DNA of 64,000 nt from Streptantibioticus silvisoli (GCF_027947535.2 NZ_JAAGKO020000030.1:38079-102078); one strand, 5' to 3'; positions 18,729 through 30,999 are shown, counted from the first letter of the stretch. Made by a program: numbers and translations. Notes: generated by a model from the sequence alone, not told the origin.

Positions 18729-19460
18729 ATGAAGCGCACACCTGCCCGCACCGCGCCGGACCGCGCCCCGGCCGCCCGCCGCCGTGCCCCGGTCCTGCTG
18801 CTGCTCTGCGGTCCGGCAGCCGCCATCGCCTGCCTCAGCGCCTGCGACGTCACCGTCGTCGGGCAGCACAGCCGGACCGTCTCCTACGCCGTGAGCGCCC
18901 CGGTGCGCGCCCTGGTCGTGCACGACGACACCGGGTCCATCCACGTCACCCGGGGCGCCTCGGGTCTCCGGGTGACCGAACGCCAGGGCTACCGGGGGAA
19001 GACGGCCCCGCACACCACGCACGCGGTCGCCGCCGGCACCCTGACACTGGCCCACACCTGCCGCGACTGCTCGGTGAGCTACGACGTCCAGCTCCCGGCC
19101 GGCACCTCGGTCGACCTGCGGACCGACACCGGCAGCGTCGTCCTGGACGGCCTCAGCGGCCCGGTGGACGCCGCCACGGACACCGGGAGCGTGACGGCGA
19201 CCGGCCTCACCGGCGGCCGGGCGCGGCTCACCACCGGGACCGGCAGCGTCAACGCCGCGTTCGGCCGCCCGCCGGCCACGCTGGACGCGACCGCCGACAC
19301 CGGCAGCGTCACGCTCACGCTGCCCTCCGCCCCGGCCTACGCGGTGACCGCCGGCTCCGGCACCGGCCACGTGTCGGTCGGCGTACGCCGGGACGACTCC
19401 GCCCGGTACCGCGTCACGGCCCACACCGACACCGGCGACGTGGCGATACGCCGGGGGTGA
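18729..19460 (+). CDS. DUF4097-type lipoprotein
   Basis: A 243-residue exported protein of the DUF4097 beta-helix type. After a charged N-terminus and hydrophobic stretch there is a lipobox (CLSAC) near residue 38. The body is a repeating series of short beta-strands with the motif DTGSV at least four times (residues about 130-200), giving the regular right-handed helix typical of the family. The role is unknown; family members sit in the envelope. GGGGGA precedes the ATG. It lies alone between rpoC and a second unknown gene. Confidence 0.8.
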   Translation: MKRTPARTAPDRAPAARRRAPVLLLLCGPAAAIACLSACDVTVVGQHSRTVSYAVSAPVRALVVHDDTGSIHVTRGASGLRVTERQGYRGKTAPHTTHAVAAGTLTLAHTCRDCSVSYDVQLPAGTSVDLRTDTGSVVLDGLSGPVDAATDTGSVTATGLTGGRARLTTGTGSVNAAFGRPPATLDATADTGSVTLTLPSAPAYAVTAGSGTGHVSVGVRRDDSARYRVTAHTDTGDVAIRRG

Positions 19461-19559
19461 GGGCGCGGACGCGTCATGGGTGAGCGGGATGGGGCCGGGG
19501 TGAGTGTGCTGGGGCCGGAGGTGCGGGTGCCGGCGCCGGCGGGAGCATGCGGCAGCGCC

Positions 19560-19672
19560 ATGCGTGAGGGGGGTGGCGTCATGCGTGAGGGGGTCGGCGT
19601 TATGCGTGAGCGGACCGGCGCCGGGGGTGAGCACGCCGGTGCCGGCGCGGTGAGCACGCCGGTGCCGGAGTC
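19560..19672. repeat. Short tandem repeats, 21-nt and 23-nt periods
   Basis: ATGCGTGAG recurs at 19560, 19581 and 19602, and GTGAGCACGCCGGTGCCGG at 19627 and 19650. They occupy the 410-bp gap after the DUF4097 gene. No gene with support is seen here. Confidence 0.6.
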
Positions 19673-19871
19673 CTGGCGTACCGCTGGAGTCGGGCTTCGC
19701 CGTGCCGGGGAGGGATGAATCGGCGGCCGGCGCGGGTTGACCCACCCAGGAAGCGGCCCGGAGCTGTCTCCCCGGCGAGGGGCGGAGCGGATTCCCGTCC
19801 CGACGGCCCGTCGGACACCCTCCGGCCGCGCGCTGCTGCGATGCCGGGACGGTGGAGAGCGGGAGGGGCCG

Positions 19872-20606
19872 ATGAAGTGGCTGACGGGAGAGGGCCGGGG
19901 AACGGAGCCGGGGGGTGCTCCCGCGGGAGCGGTGGCTGACGTGCGGGTGGCTGACGTGCCGGGGGCAGTGGTGGTTGACGTGACGGTGGGCGGTGGGGCG
20001 GTGGTTGACGTGGCGGTGGCTGACGCGACGGTGGGCGGCGGGGCGGTGGCTGACGGAGCGATGGCCGGCCCGCCCGTGTCGGCGGTGGCTGACGGAGCGG
20101 CGGCCGACGTACCCCCGCCGGCGGGTTCCGACATACCCGTGGCCGGCCCCGAAGCGGTGATCGCTGAAGCCGCCGTCCCGGAAGCGGTCGCCCTCGTGCC
20201 GTCGGAGGGCGGAGGCGTGGACGGGGAACCGGAGTTCCGGCTCGCGTCCGGTACCGGTGGCCGGGCGGCGCTCGAAGTGGCGCGCGGCGGCGAGGTGGTG
20301 GCGGTGGACGTGGCCAACGCGTTCAGCGCGCCGGTGCTGGGCGGACTGCGCGGTGGCGGGGCGGCCGCGGCGTGGGCGGTGGCCTGGGGCTGCCTGCCGC
20401 CGGACGGTGGCGGGGTGACGGTGGAGTTTGGCCGGGGCCGGGCGGGGCGTCGGCGGGCGGCGGTGCCGGTGCGGGCGGTGGGGCCGTTCTGGGTCGCGCG
20501 GACCCGGGGCCGGTTCACCACGGTGACGGTCGGCGTGGGCACGGCGGACCCGGCCTCCGGACGCGGTGCGGGACGGCAGCAGCGCTGGCGGCTGGCCGGG
20601 CGCTGA
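19872..20606 (+). CDS. Hypothetical protein with repetitive Val-Ala-Asp N-terminal region
   Basis: I do not recognise this 244-residue product. The ATG at 19872 follows GGGAGGGG. Residues about 20-80 are a low-complexity run rich in VAD/VVD/GGGAV, encoded by tandem GTGGCTGAC-type repeats. The C-terminal 100 residues look more like an ordinary folded domain (EPEFRLASGTGGRAALEVAR onward) with a well-spaced Trp/Val pattern. There is no signal peptide or TM segment. Codon use fits the host. It may be co-transcribed with the DUF1707 gene 120 bp downstream. Confidence 0.55.
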   Translation: MKWLTGEGRGTEPGGAPAGAVADVRVADVPGAVVVDVTVGGGAVVDVAVADATVGGGAVADGAMAGPPVSAVADGAAADVPPPAGSDIPVAGPEAVIAEAAVPEAVALVPSEGGGVDGEPEFRLASGTGGRAALEVARGGEVVAVDVANAFSAPVLGGLRGGGAAAAWAVAWGCLPPDGGGVTVEFGRGRAGRRRAAVPVRAVGPFWVARTRGRFTTVTVGVGTADPASGRGAGRQQRWRLAGR

Positions 20607-20727
20607 CGGCGGGGGAGCGGGGTGCGGGGTCCGGCGGGCGGAGGTTCGGGCTGCGGGGAACCTTCGGGGTGCGGCCCGCGTCTGTTGCTTAGGACGGGTG
20701 GGCCGGTTCTGGGGGGAGCAGTCGGCG

Positions 20728-21273
20728 ATGACGGACTACGGGGGGTCACCGACCGGTCGCGGATCTTCCCGCCGGGCCATGCTCGCGTCGGACGCCGACC
20801 GGGAGCGGACCGTCGACACGCTGAAGACGGCGTACGCCGAGGGCCGGCTGACCGCGGACGAGCACGACGACCGGGTCGGGCGGGCCTACGTCTCGCGCAC
20901 CTACGGCGAGCTGGCCGCGCTCGTGGCCGACCTGCCGCAGTCGCCGGGCGCCATGCTGCCGGCCGTCTCGCCGGTGTACCAGCCGTTCCCGCCCTACCCG
21001 TCGCAGGCGGTCTCCCCGCCGCCGTACTACCCGGTGCGGCAGAAGCCGACTAACGGGCTCGCGGTGGCGTCGTTGATGTGCGGGCTGGCGGGCATACCGC
21101 TGTGCCTGCCGGCGGTGGCGGCGATCGCACTGGGACACATCGCGCGCTGGCAGATCCGCAACAACGGCGAGGGCACCGAGGGCGGCAAGGGCGCGGCCAC
21201 CGGCGGCGCGGTGCTGGGCTACCTCGGTGTCGTCTTCTGGCTGATCCTGCTGCTGACGACGGGTTCCGGCTGA
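20728..21273 (+). CDS. DUF1707 / DUF4190 membrane protein
   Basis: The 181-residue protein has an N-terminal DUF1707 domain (RAMLASDADRERTVDTLKTA, then GRLTADEHDDRVGRAYVSRT; residues 14-70), a Pro-rich linker, and a C-terminal DUF4190 two-helix membrane domain (LAVASLMCGLAGIPLCLPAV and TGGAVLGYLGVVFWLILLL). Such proteins are common in streptomycetes and of unknown role; a membrane-tethered regulatory function is possible. GGGGGGAG lies 9 nt before the ATG. The 730-bp gap behind it holds a triple repeat and the str promoter. Confidence 0.8.
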   Translation: MTDYGGSPTGRGSSRRAMLASDADRERTVDTLKTAYAEGRLTADEHDDRVGRAYVSRTYGELAALVADLPQSPGAMLPAVSPVYQPFPPYPSQAVSPPPYYPVRQKPTNGLAVASLMCGLAGIPLCLPAVAAIALGHIARWQIRNNGEGTEGGKGAATGGAVLGYLGVVFWLILLLTTGSG

Positions 21274-21443
21274 GGCCGTGACCGCCGGGCCGAGCGGGAT
21301 GACCACGGGGGCCGGGGCGCCCGTGGTGCCGGGAGCGTGCGGCCGACCGCCGGGTTGCGGGCGGCGGCAGGGCGGCGGCCGGGTGGCCGGGCTCCCCGGA
21401 GCGCGGGCGCGTCGTGCTGCGGGCGTCCGGCGTGGCGGCGGGG

Positions 21444-21546
21444 TGTCGTGGTGGCCGAGGAGTCGGCGAGTGGCGGCGTGGTGGCCGAGGACTCGGCCGG
21501 TGGCGGTGGCATGTCGTGGTGGCCGAGGAGTCGGCGAGTGGCGGCG
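21444..21546. repeat. Three-copy repeat, about 34-nt period
   Basis: A 35-nt sequence beginning TGTCGTGGTGGCCGAGGAGT is identical at 21444-21478 and 21512-21546, with a diverged middle copy around 21478-21511. It is intergenic, upstream of rpsL. Confidence 0.75.
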
Positions 21547-21749
21547 GCGCGTCGTTGACCGCGGCGGGGCCGGGCGGGTGCTCTTTGGGATGATCTTGGC
21601 CGTCCGGAGGTGACCGGGGGCCGGGTGACGGTGGCCACACACCGGTGGAGGGGGAGCGTGGCCGGTCGCCGTCTTCCCCTGTCACAGGGGTGGCGGTTAC
21701 CGTAACGGCGGTGTGCCGGGGCCGGGCGTCCTTCGCGTGTGCATTTGTT

Positions 21750-21778
21750 TTGACCGCAGCCCATGCGCTAGGTACGCT
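21750..21778 (+). promoter_or_regulatory. str operon promoter (rpsL-rpsG-fusA)
   Basis: TTGACC (21750-21755) and TACGCT (21773-21778) are spaced exactly 17 bp, a strong vegetative promoter. The transcript would have a leader of about 220 nt before rpsL. Confidence 0.65.
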
Positions 21779-22005
21779 CTGTCCTTGTGCCTGGGGTGTC
21801 CCCGGGTTCTTGTGCGTGCACTCGACCGCACGGAACTCCGAGACTGCGACATCCAGATAAGTGAGCCGGGCCCGCCTCGCGGGAACGCGCGATCTATCCG
21901 ACACGCCCGACCGCGTGGGTCGGCGAGTACGTCGGCCTCCGCGCGAGCGGGGTGTATTCCCCAGGTTAGTTGTACCGAGATCGGCACACAGAAACCGGAG
22001 AAGTA

Positions 22006-22377
22006 GTGCCTACGATCCAGCAGCTGGTCCGGAAGGGCCGGCAGGACAAGGTCGAGAAGAACAAGACGCCCGCGCTGAAGGGTTCGCCCCAGCGCCGCGG
22101 CGTCTGCACGCGTGTGTACACGACCACCCCGAAGAAGCCGAACTCGGCGCTGCGTAAGGTCGCGCGTGTGCGTCTGACCAGCGGGATCGAGGTCACCGCT
22201 TACATTCCGGGTGAGGGCCACAACTTGCAGGAGCACTCGATCGTGCTCGTGCGCGGCGGTCGTGTGAAGGACCTGCCGGGTGTCCGCTACAAGATCATCC
22301 GCGGCTCGCTCGACACCCAGGGTGTCAAGAACCGCAAGCAGGCCCGCAGCCGCTACGGCGCCAAGAAGGAGAAGTAA
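22006..22377 (+). CDS. rpsL: 30S ribosomal protein S12
   Basis: S12 (123 residues) sits at the decoding centre. The GTG at 22006 follows GGAGAA and gives [12 protein letters not shown], the canonical start. Lys43 (in [13 protein letters not shown]) and Lys88 (in [13 protein letters not shown]), the two streptomycin-resistance positions in Streptomyces, are wild type. First gene of the str operon; rpsG begins 3 bp after its stop. Confidence 0.98.
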   Translation: MPTIQQLVRKGRQDKVEKNKTPALKGSPQRRGVCTRVYTTTPKKPNSALRKVARVRLTSGIEVTAYIPGEGHNLQEHSIVLVRGGRVKDLPGVRYKIIRGSLDTQGVKNRKQARSRYGAKKEK

Positions 22378-22380
22378 GAC

Positions 22381-22851
22381 ATGCCTCGTAAGGGCCCTGC
22401 CCCGAAGCGGCCGGTCATCATTGACCCGGTCTACAGCTCTCCGCTTGTCACGTCGCTGGTCAACAAGGTCCTGCTGAACGGCAAGCGCTCCACCGCCGAG
22501 CGCATCGTCTACGGCGCCCTCGAAGGTCTGCGTGAGAAGACCGGCAACGACCCGGTCATCACGCTGAAGCGCGCGCTGGAGAACATCAAGCCGACTCTTG
22601 AGGTCAAGTCCCGCCGTGTCGGTGGCGCGACCTACCAGGTGCCGGTCGAGGTCCGTCCCGCCCGTGCGTCCACCCTGGCGCTGCGCTGGCTGGTCGGTTA
22701 CTCCCGTGCCCGTCGCGAGAAGACCATGACCGAGCGCCTCATGAACGAGCTGCTCGACGCCTCCAACGGTCTTGGCGCCTCCGTCAAGCGCCGCGAGGAC
22801 ACCCACAAGATGGCCGAGTCCAACAAGGCCTTCGCGCACTACCGCTGGTAG
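22381..22851 (+). CDS. rpsG: 30S ribosomal protein S7
   Basis: S7 (156 residues) nucleates assembly of the 30S head and often represses the str operon. Conserved blocks are [22 protein letters not shown] (cut short here: [12 protein letters not shown]) near residue 35 and [16 protein letters not shown] near residue 80. The ending [18 protein letters not shown] is typical. It starts immediately after rpsL. Confidence 0.98.
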   Translation: MPRKGPAPKRPVIIDPVYSSPLVTSLVNKVLLNGKRSTAERIVYGALEGLREKTGNDPVITLKRALENIKPTLEVKSRRVGGATYQVPVEVRPARASTLALRWLVGYSRARREKTMTERLMNELLDASNGLGASVKRREDTHKMAESNKAFAHYRW

Positions 22852-22889
22852 TCGCTACCCCCATCGAGACCGAGAGAAGACTGAGCCTC

Positions 22890-24992
22890 ATGGCCACCAC
22901 TTCACTTGACCTGGCCAGGGTCCGCAACATTGGGATCATGGCCCACATCGACGCGGGCAAGACGACCACCACCGAGCGGATCCTGTTCTACACCGGTGTG
23001 AGCTACAAGATCGGTGAGGTCCACGACGGCGCTGCCACCATGGACTGGATGGAGCAGGAGCAGGAACGCGGCATCACCATCACGTCCGCCGCGACCACCT
23101 GCCACTGGACGGTGGACGGCGAAGACCACACGATCAACATCATCGACACCCCGGGCCACGTCGACTTCACGGTCGAGGTGGAGCGCTCGCTGCGCGTCCT
23201 GGACGGTGCCGTCACGGTGTTCGACGGTGTGGCCGGTGTCGAGCCGCAGTCCGAGACGGTGTGGCGTCAGGCGGACCGGTACAACGTCCCGCGCATCTGC
23301 TTCGTCAACAAGCTGGACCGCGTCGGTGCCGAGTTCCACCGCTGCGTCGACATGATCGTCGACCGCCTGGGTGCGGTGCCGTTGGTCATGCAGCTCCCGA
23401 TCGGCGCCGAGGCGGACTTCCGCGGCGTGATCGACCTCGTCCGGATGAAGGCTCTGGTCTGGTCCGAAGAGGCCGCCAAGGGTGAGATGTACGACACCAT
23501 CGACATCCCGGAGACCCACACCGACGTTGCCGAGGAGTACCGCGGCAAGCTGCTGGAGACGGCCGCCGAGTCGGACGACGAGCTGATGGAGCTGTACCTG
23601 GAGGGCCAGGAGCCCACCGAGGAGCAGCTGATCGCCGGCATCCGCCGCGCGACCATCGCCTCGAAGCTCACCCCGGTGTTCTGCGGCACCGCGTTCAAGA
23701 ACAAGGGCGTCCAGCCCCTGCTCGACGCGGTCGTCAAGTACCTGCCGTCCCCGACCGACGTCGACGGCGTCACCGGCCACAAGGTCGGCGACGAGGAGAC
23801 CGAGATCTTCCGCAAGGCCTCGGACGAGGAACCGTTCTCCGGTCTTGCCTTCAAGATCATGAGCGACCCGCACCTCGGTAAGCTCACCTTCATCCGGGTG
23901 TACTCCGGCCGCATGGACTCCGGCACCCAGGTGCTGAACTCCGTGAAGGGCCGCAAGGAGCGCATCGGCAAGATCTACCGGATGCACGCGAACAAGCGTG
24001 AGGAGATCCCCAGCGTCGGTGCCGGTGACATCGTCGCCGTCATGGGCCTGAAGGACACCACCACCGGTGAGACCCTCTGCGATGCGGCCAAGCCCGTCAT
24101 CCTGGAGTCCATGAACTTCCCGGCCCCGGTCATCCAGGTGGCCATCGAGCCGAAGTCCAAGGGCGACCAGGAGAAGCTCGGCATCGCGATCCAGCGGCTC
24201 GCCGAGGAGGACCCCTCCTTCCAGGTGCACACCGACGAGGAGACCGGCCAGACGATCATCGCGGGCATGGGCGAACTGCACCTCGACGTGCTGGTCGACC
24301 GCATGAAGCGCGAGTTCCGGGTCGAGGCCAACGTCGGCAAGCCCCAGGTCGCGTACCGCGAGACCATTCGCAAGAAGGTCGAGCGGATCGACTACACGCA
24401 CAAGAAGCAGACTGGTGGTTCCGGCCAGTTCGCCAAGGTGCAGATCGCCATCGAGCCGCTCGAAGGCGATGGGTACGAGTTCGAGAACAAGGTCACCGGT
24501 GGCCGCATCCCCCGGGAGTACATTCCCTCGGTGGACGCCGGCTGCCAGGAGGCCATGGAGTTCGGCGTGCTGGCCGGCTACCCCCTCACGGGTGTCAAGG
24601 TCACCCTGCTGGACGGTGGCTACCACGACGTCGACTCCTCCGAACTCGCGTTCAAGATCGCCGGCTCCATGGCGTTCAAGGACGGTGCCCGCAAGGCCAG
24701 CCCGGCTCTGCTGGAGCCGATGATGGCTGTCGAGGTGACCACGCCCGAGGACTACATGGGCGATGTCATCGGCGACATCAACTCGCGCCGTGGCCAGATC
24801 CAGGCCATGGAGGAGCGCAGCGGTGCCCGGGTCGTCAAGGCTCTGGTCCCGCTGTCGGAGATGTTCGGCTACGTCGGTGACCTGCGCAGCAAGACCTCCG
24901 GCCGTGCCAGCTACTCCATGCAGTTCGACTCCTACGCCGAGGTTCCGAGGAACGTCGCAGAGGAGATCATTGCGAAGGCCAAGGGCGAGTAG
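22890..24992 (+). CDS. fusA: Elongation factor G
   Basis: EF-G (700 residues) is the GTPase that drives ribosomal translocation. The G1 loop [10 protein letters not shown] is at residues 18-27, DTPGHVDF (G3) near residue 86 and NKLD (G4) near residue 140. Domain II ([20 protein letters not shown] precedes it), domain IV ([15 protein letters not shown]) and domain V ([18 protein letters not shown]) follow in the usual order. There is no sign of fusidic-acid resistance changes that I can judge by eye. GAGAGAAG lies before the ATG. Confidence 0.98.
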   Translation: MATTSLDLARVRNIGIMAHIDAGKTTTTERILFYTGVSYKIGEVHDGAATMDWMEQEQERGITITSAATTCHWTVDGEDHTINIIDTPGHVDFTVEVERSLRVLDGAVTVFDGVAGVEPQSETVWRQADRYNVPRICFVNKLDRVGAEFHRCVDMIVDRLGAVPLVMQLPIGAEADFRGVIDLVRMKALVWSEEAAKGEMYDTIDIPETHTDVAEEYRGKLLETAAESDDELMELYLEGQEPTEEQLIAGIRRATIASKLTPVFCGTAFKNKGVQPLLDAVVKYLPSPTDVDGVTGHKVGDEETEIFRKASDEEPFSGLAFKIMSDPHLGKLTFIRVYSGRMDSGTQVLNSVKGRKERIGKIYRMHANKREEIPSVGAGDIVAVMGLKDTTTGETLCDAAKPVILESMNFPAPVIQVAIEPKSKGDQEKLGIAIQRLAEEDPSFQVHTDEETGQTIIAGMGELHLDVLVDRMKREFRVEANVGKPQVAYRETIRKKVERIDYTHKKQTGGSGQFAKVQIAIEPLEGDGYEFENKVTGGRIPREYIPSVDAGCQEAMEFGVLAGYPLTGVKVTLLDGGYHDVDSSELAFKIAGSMAFKDGARKASPALLEPMMAVEVTTPEDYMGDVIGDINSRRGQIQAMEERSGARVVKALVPLSEMFGYVGDLRSKTSGRASYSMQFDSYAEVPRNVAEEIIAKAKGE

Positions 24993-25028
24993 CTCCGCGT
25001 TTCAACGAGCAGCACGCAAGCCTTAGGC

Positions 25029-25059
25029 TTGACGCCAGGTGGTCCGGGCGACCTACCGC
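25029..25059 (+). promoter_or_regulatory. Candidate tuf promoter
   Basis: TTGACG (25029-25034) with TACCGC (25054-25059) at 19-bp spacing lies in the 220-bp fusA-tuf gap. Separate transcription of tuf1 from this gap is known in streptomycetes; the exact elements here are tentative. Confidence 0.35.
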
Positions 25060-25212
25060 AGACCGTGAGGAAAACGGTGGGTCCCCGGCAGCCCGGCAAC
25101 CAATCCGCGGGTTGGATGCGCAATGCCCTTCGGGGTTCTCATCAACCCGGCAACGATTCCCCTGTCGCGATACGGCGTATGGCGCACAGAAATAGTTCAC
25201 AGGAGGACCCCC

Positions 25213-26406
<1,194 letters not shown>

Positions 26407-26436
26407 CCTCACGCTGACGCGTCGGCTCCCAGCCGA

Positions 26437-26480
26437 CCGAGCCCCCGCACACCTTTGGGTGTGCGGGGGCTCGGTGTTTT
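26437..26480 (+). terminator. tuf terminator
   Basis: A perfect 17-bp stem (CCGAGCCCCCGCACACC, 26437-26453, against 26458-26474) with loop TTTG is followed by TGTTTT. This is the clearest intrinsic terminator in the window. Confidence 0.95.
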
Positions 26481-26577
26481 CCGGCACGCCGGAGCAGAGC
26501 CCGCGGGCGCGAACCCTCCGCACGCCACCGCCCCCGGGTACGAACGGTTCCGGAAGCGAACACCCCCCCGAACGACG

Positions 26578-26621
26578 CCGAGGGCCCGCCGCCGTACTCG
26601 CGTACGGCGGCGGGCCCTCGG
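26578..26621 (-). terminator. serC terminator
   Basis: A perfect 20-bp stem (26578-26597 with 26602-26621, loop TCGC) lies 20 bp past the serC stop on the minus strand. Being symmetrical, it can also act on read-through from tuf. Confidence 0.8.
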
Positions 26622-26641
26622 ATACCGGGACGAGACGGGGG

Positions 26642-27769
<1,128 letters not shown>

Positions 27770-27941
27770 CTAGTGCGTTTCCCCGGTGTTTCACGGCGTG
27801 GTCCATTCGGTGAGATGTCTCCCGGATGCCCGCGAAACGGTCCCGGCGCGGTCCCGGCACGGCCGTGCGCGGCTGCGCCGCCCGGGTGTCAGCGGCCGCG
27901 CGCGGTCGACTGCCGGCCGCCCGCCGGGGCAGGCTGGGGGG

Positions 27942-30900
27942 ATGGACACGCTGACGGTGGAGCTGGAACGGGACCTGGCCGCGGCCGTCCGCGGCGAAGT
28001 GGCCGCCGACGCGGGCAGCCGCGCGCTGATGACCATGGACGCGTCGAACTACCGGCGGATCCCGCTGTGCGTGGTCGCGCCCCGGGACGCCGACGACGTG
28101 GCCGCCGCCCTCGACGTGTGCCGCCGGCACGGCGTACCGGTGCTGGCCCGCGGCGCCGGCACCTCCATCTCCGGCAACGCCACCGGCGTCGGCGTCGTGC
28201 TGGACTTCACCCGGCACATGAACCGCGTCGTCTCCCTCGACCCGCAGGCCCGCACCGCCGTCGTACAGCCCGGCCTGGTGCTCGACCGGCTGCGCGACGC
28301 CGCCGCCCCGCACGGCCTCACCTTCGGCCCCGACCCCTCCACCCACAGCCGCTGCACCCTCGGCGGCATGATCGGCAACAACGCCTGCGGCTCGCACTCC
28401 GTCGCCTGGGGCACCACCGCCGACAACGTCCACACCCTCGACGTCATCACCCGCACGGGTGACCGCTTCCAGGCCGGCCGCGGCCTCGACGGCCTGCCCG
28501 CCCACCTGCGCGACGGCATCCAGGACCTGACCGCCCGCCACCTCGCCCTGCTGCGCACCGGCTTCCCCGAACTGCCGCGCCGTATCTCCGGCTACGCGCT
28601 CGACGCCCTGCTCCCCGAACAACACACCGACCTCGCCCGCGCCCTCACCGGCAGCGAGGGCACCCTGGCCGTCGTCACCGGCGCGACGGTACGGCTGGTC
28701 GACGCGCCCGCCGTCCGCGCGCTGGCCGTGCTGGGCTACGCCGACGAGTCCGACGCCGCCGACGCCGCCGCCACCCTGCTGCCGCTGGGCCCGCTGACCG
28801 TCGAGGGCATGGCCGCCGACCTGGCGGGCCCGGCGGCCGAAACGCTGCCGCGCGGCAACGCCTGGCTGTTCGTCGAGGTCGGCGGCGACACCGTCGCCGA
28901 AGCCGGCGACCGGGCGGCCCGCATGCGCCGGCACGCCGAATCCGTCACCGGCGCCACCGGGACCGCGGTGGTCACCGACCCGGCCGGCCAACGGGTGCTG
29001 TGGCGGGTGCGCGAGGACGCCTCCGGCACCGCGACCCGTATGCCCGACGGCAGCGAGGCATGGCCCGGCTGGGAGGACTGCGCCGTGCCGCCCGCCCGGC
29101 TCGGCGGCTACCTGCGGGCGTTCCGCGCCCTGCTCACCGAGCACGGACTGCGCGGCCAGCCCTACGGGCACTTCGGCGACGGCTGCATCCACGTGCGCAT
29201 CGACTTCGACCTGCTCACCGCGGCCGGCATCGCCCGCTTCCGCCGCTTCTCCGAGGACCTGGCCGGCCTGGTCGTCGAGCACGGCGGCTCGCTGTCCGGC
29301 GAACACGGCGACGGCCTGGCCCGCTCCGAACTCCTGCCGCGCATGTACGGCCCCGAACTCGCCGGCCTGTTCGGCACGTTCAAGGACCTGTGGGACCCCG
29401 AGGGCGGACTCAACCCCGGCGTGATCGCCCGCCCCGAACCGCTCGACGCCAACCTGCGGTTCGCACCGCTGCCGTCCGGGCCGGTCGACGTCGCCTTCGG
29501 CTACCCGCACGACGCCGGTGACTTCGGCGCCGCCGTCCGCCGCTGCGTCGGCGTCGCCAAGTGCCGTACCACCGAACCGGCGGCCGGCGGCGGCGTGATG
29601 TGCCCGTCGTTCCGCGCCACCCGCGAGGAACGGCACTCCACCCGGGGCCGCGCCCGCCTGCTGCACGAGATGCTGGCCGGCGAACTGGTCACCGACGGCT
29701 GGCGGTCCCCCGAGGTCCACGACGCGCTCGACCTGTGCCTGTCGTGCAAGGGCTGCCGCACCGACTGCCCGGTCGGCGTCGACATGGCCACCTACAAGGC
29801 CGAGTTCCTCCACCACCACTACGCCGGCCGGACCCGACCCGCCGCGCACTACTCCATGGGCTGGCTGCCCTCCTCCCTGCGGCTGGCCGCCGCCCTGCGC
29901 CTGCCCGGCGTGCTCAACGCGCTCACCTCGGTCCGCCCGCTGGCCCTGGCCGCCAAACGCCTCGGCGGCATCGCCCCCGAACGCGGCATCCCCCAACTCG
30001 CCCCCGAACCGTTCACCCGCTGGTGGCAACGGCGTGGCGGACCGCGCGGCGCCGGACGGACCGTGGTGCTGTGGCCCGACACCTTCACCAACTACCTGCG
30101 CCCGCAGGCCGGCCGGGCCGCCGTCCGCGTCCTGGAGGACGCCGGCCTGCGCGTCGTCGTACCGCCCGGCCCGGTCTGCTGCGGCCTGACCTACGTCTCC
30201 ACCGGCCAACTCGACCGCGCCCGGAGGGTGATGAGCCGCACCGTGGAGATCATGCGCCCCGCGCTGGCGGCCGGCACACCAGTCGTCGGCCTCGAACCCA
30301 GCTGCGCCGCCGCTCTGCGCACCGACCTGCCCGAACTCCTCGGCACCGAACCCGCCCGCCAACTCGCCTCGGCCGTGCGGACGTTCGCCCAGGCACTGGA
30401 GGAGTACGCCCCCGACTGGACCCCGCCGGCCCTGAACCGCCCGGTCACCGGCCAGACCCACTGCCACCAGCACGCGGTCCTGGGTGACGCCGCCGAGAAA
30501 CGGCTCCGCGCGGCCGCCGGCCTCACCGGCGACCTGACTGGCGGCTGCTGCGGCCTGGCCGGCAACTTCGGCTTCGAACGCGGCCACTACGACATCTCCA
30601 CCGCCTGCGCCGAGGAACAACTCCTGCCCGCGGTACGCCAGGCCGCCCCCGGCACCGCGGTCCTCGCCGACGGCTACTCCTGCCGCACCCAACTCGCCCA
30701 ACTCGCCGACACCGACGCGGTCCACCTGGCGGAACTCCTGGCGGAGGGGTTGGAGGGCGGAGGAACGGCCGACGGGCGGCCCGGCGGGGGAGCGGTGGAT
30801 GGAGGAGCGGTCGGCGGAGATGGGGTGGGCGGCGGCGGGGTGGACGGAGGACTGGCCGGCGGAGGTGGGACGGCTGGCGGCGGGGTGGACGGAGGACTGG

Positions 30901-30998
30901 TCGGCGGAGGTGGAGCGGCCGGAGGCGTGGCGGACGGAGGCGTGGCGGAACCGGGTGGGGCCGGACCGGGCGGCGCGGACCGGCTGGCACCGGAGTAG
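27942..30998 (+). CDS. FAD-linked oxidoreductase fused to Fe-S/CCG module (D-lactate/glycolate dehydrogenase type)
   Basis: A 1018-residue fusion like GlcD plus GlpC/LutA: probably oxidises a 2-hydroxy acid and passes electrons to the quinone pool. Residues about 40-210 are a PCMH FAD domain (LARGAGTSISGNATG, GMIGNNACGSHS), 240-520 the FAD-oxidase C domain (GHFGDGCIHVRIDFD, SLSGEHGDG). Fe-S motifs are CVGVAKCR...MCPS and CLSCKGCRTDCPVG (near 598-611), and CCG motifs are GPVCCGL (near 745) and GGCCGLAGNFG (near 866). The ATG at 27942 is preceded by GGGGGG. Residues about 935-1018 are a Gly/Ala/Val tail absent from the family and encoded by tandem repeats. The substrate is not determined. Confidence 0.85.
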   Translation: MDTLTVELERDLAAAVRGEVAADAGSRALMTMDASNYRRIPLCVVAPRDADDVAAALDVCRRHGVPVLARGAGTSISGNATGVGVVLDFTRHMNRVVSLDPQARTAVVQPGLVLDRLRDAAAPHGLTFGPDPSTHSRCTLGGMIGNNACGSHSVAWGTTADNVHTLDVITRTGDRFQAGRGLDGLPAHLRDGIQDLTARHLALLRTGFPELPRRISGYALDALLPEQHTDLARALTGSEGTLAVVTGATVRLVDAPAVRALAVLGYADESDAADAAATLLPLGPLTVEGMAADLAGPAAETLPRGNAWLFVEVGGDTVAEAGDRAARMRRHAESVTGATGTAVVTDPAGQRVLWRVREDASGTATRMPDGSEAWPGWEDCAVPPARLGGYLRAFRALLTEHGLRGQPYGHFGDGCIHVRIDFDLLTAAGIARFRRFSEDLAGLVVEHGGSLSGEHGDGLARSELLPRMYGPELAGLFGTFKDLWDPEGGLNPGVIARPEPLDANLRFAPLPSGPVDVAFGYPHDAGDFGAAVRRCVGVAKCRTTEPAAGGGVMCPSFRATREERHSTRGRARLLHEMLAGELVTDGWRSPEVHDALDLCLSCKGCRTDCPVGVDMATYKAEFLHHHYAGRTRPAAHYSMGWLPSSLRLAAALRLPGVLNALTSVRPLALAAKRLGGIAPERGIPQLAPEPFTRWWQRRGGPRGAGRTVVLWPDTFTNYLRPQAGRAAVRVLEDAGLRVVVPPGPVCCGLTYVSTGQLDRARRVMSRTVEIMRPALAAGTPVVGLEPSCAAALRTDLPELLGTEPARQLASAVRTFAQALEEYAPDWTPPALNRPVTGQTHCHQHAVLGDAAEKRLRAAAGLTGDLTGGCCGLAGNFGFERGHYDISTACAEEQLLPAVRQAAPGTAVLADGYSCRTQLAQLADTDAVHLAELLAEGLEGGGTADGRPGGGAVDGGAVGGDGVGGGGVDGGLAGGGGTAGGGVDGGLVGGGGAAGGVADGGVAEPGGAGPGGADRLAPE

Positions 30999-30999
30999 G

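Noticed and set aside
19337..20749. A 470-codon minus-strand Pro/Thr/Ser-rich open frame
   Set aside because: It spans two plus-strand genes and the repeat region; low complexity reflects the reverse of Gly/Val/Ala-rich sequence.
22130..22290. Possible streptomycin-resistance changes in rpsL
   Set aside because: Lys43 and Lys88 are both present.
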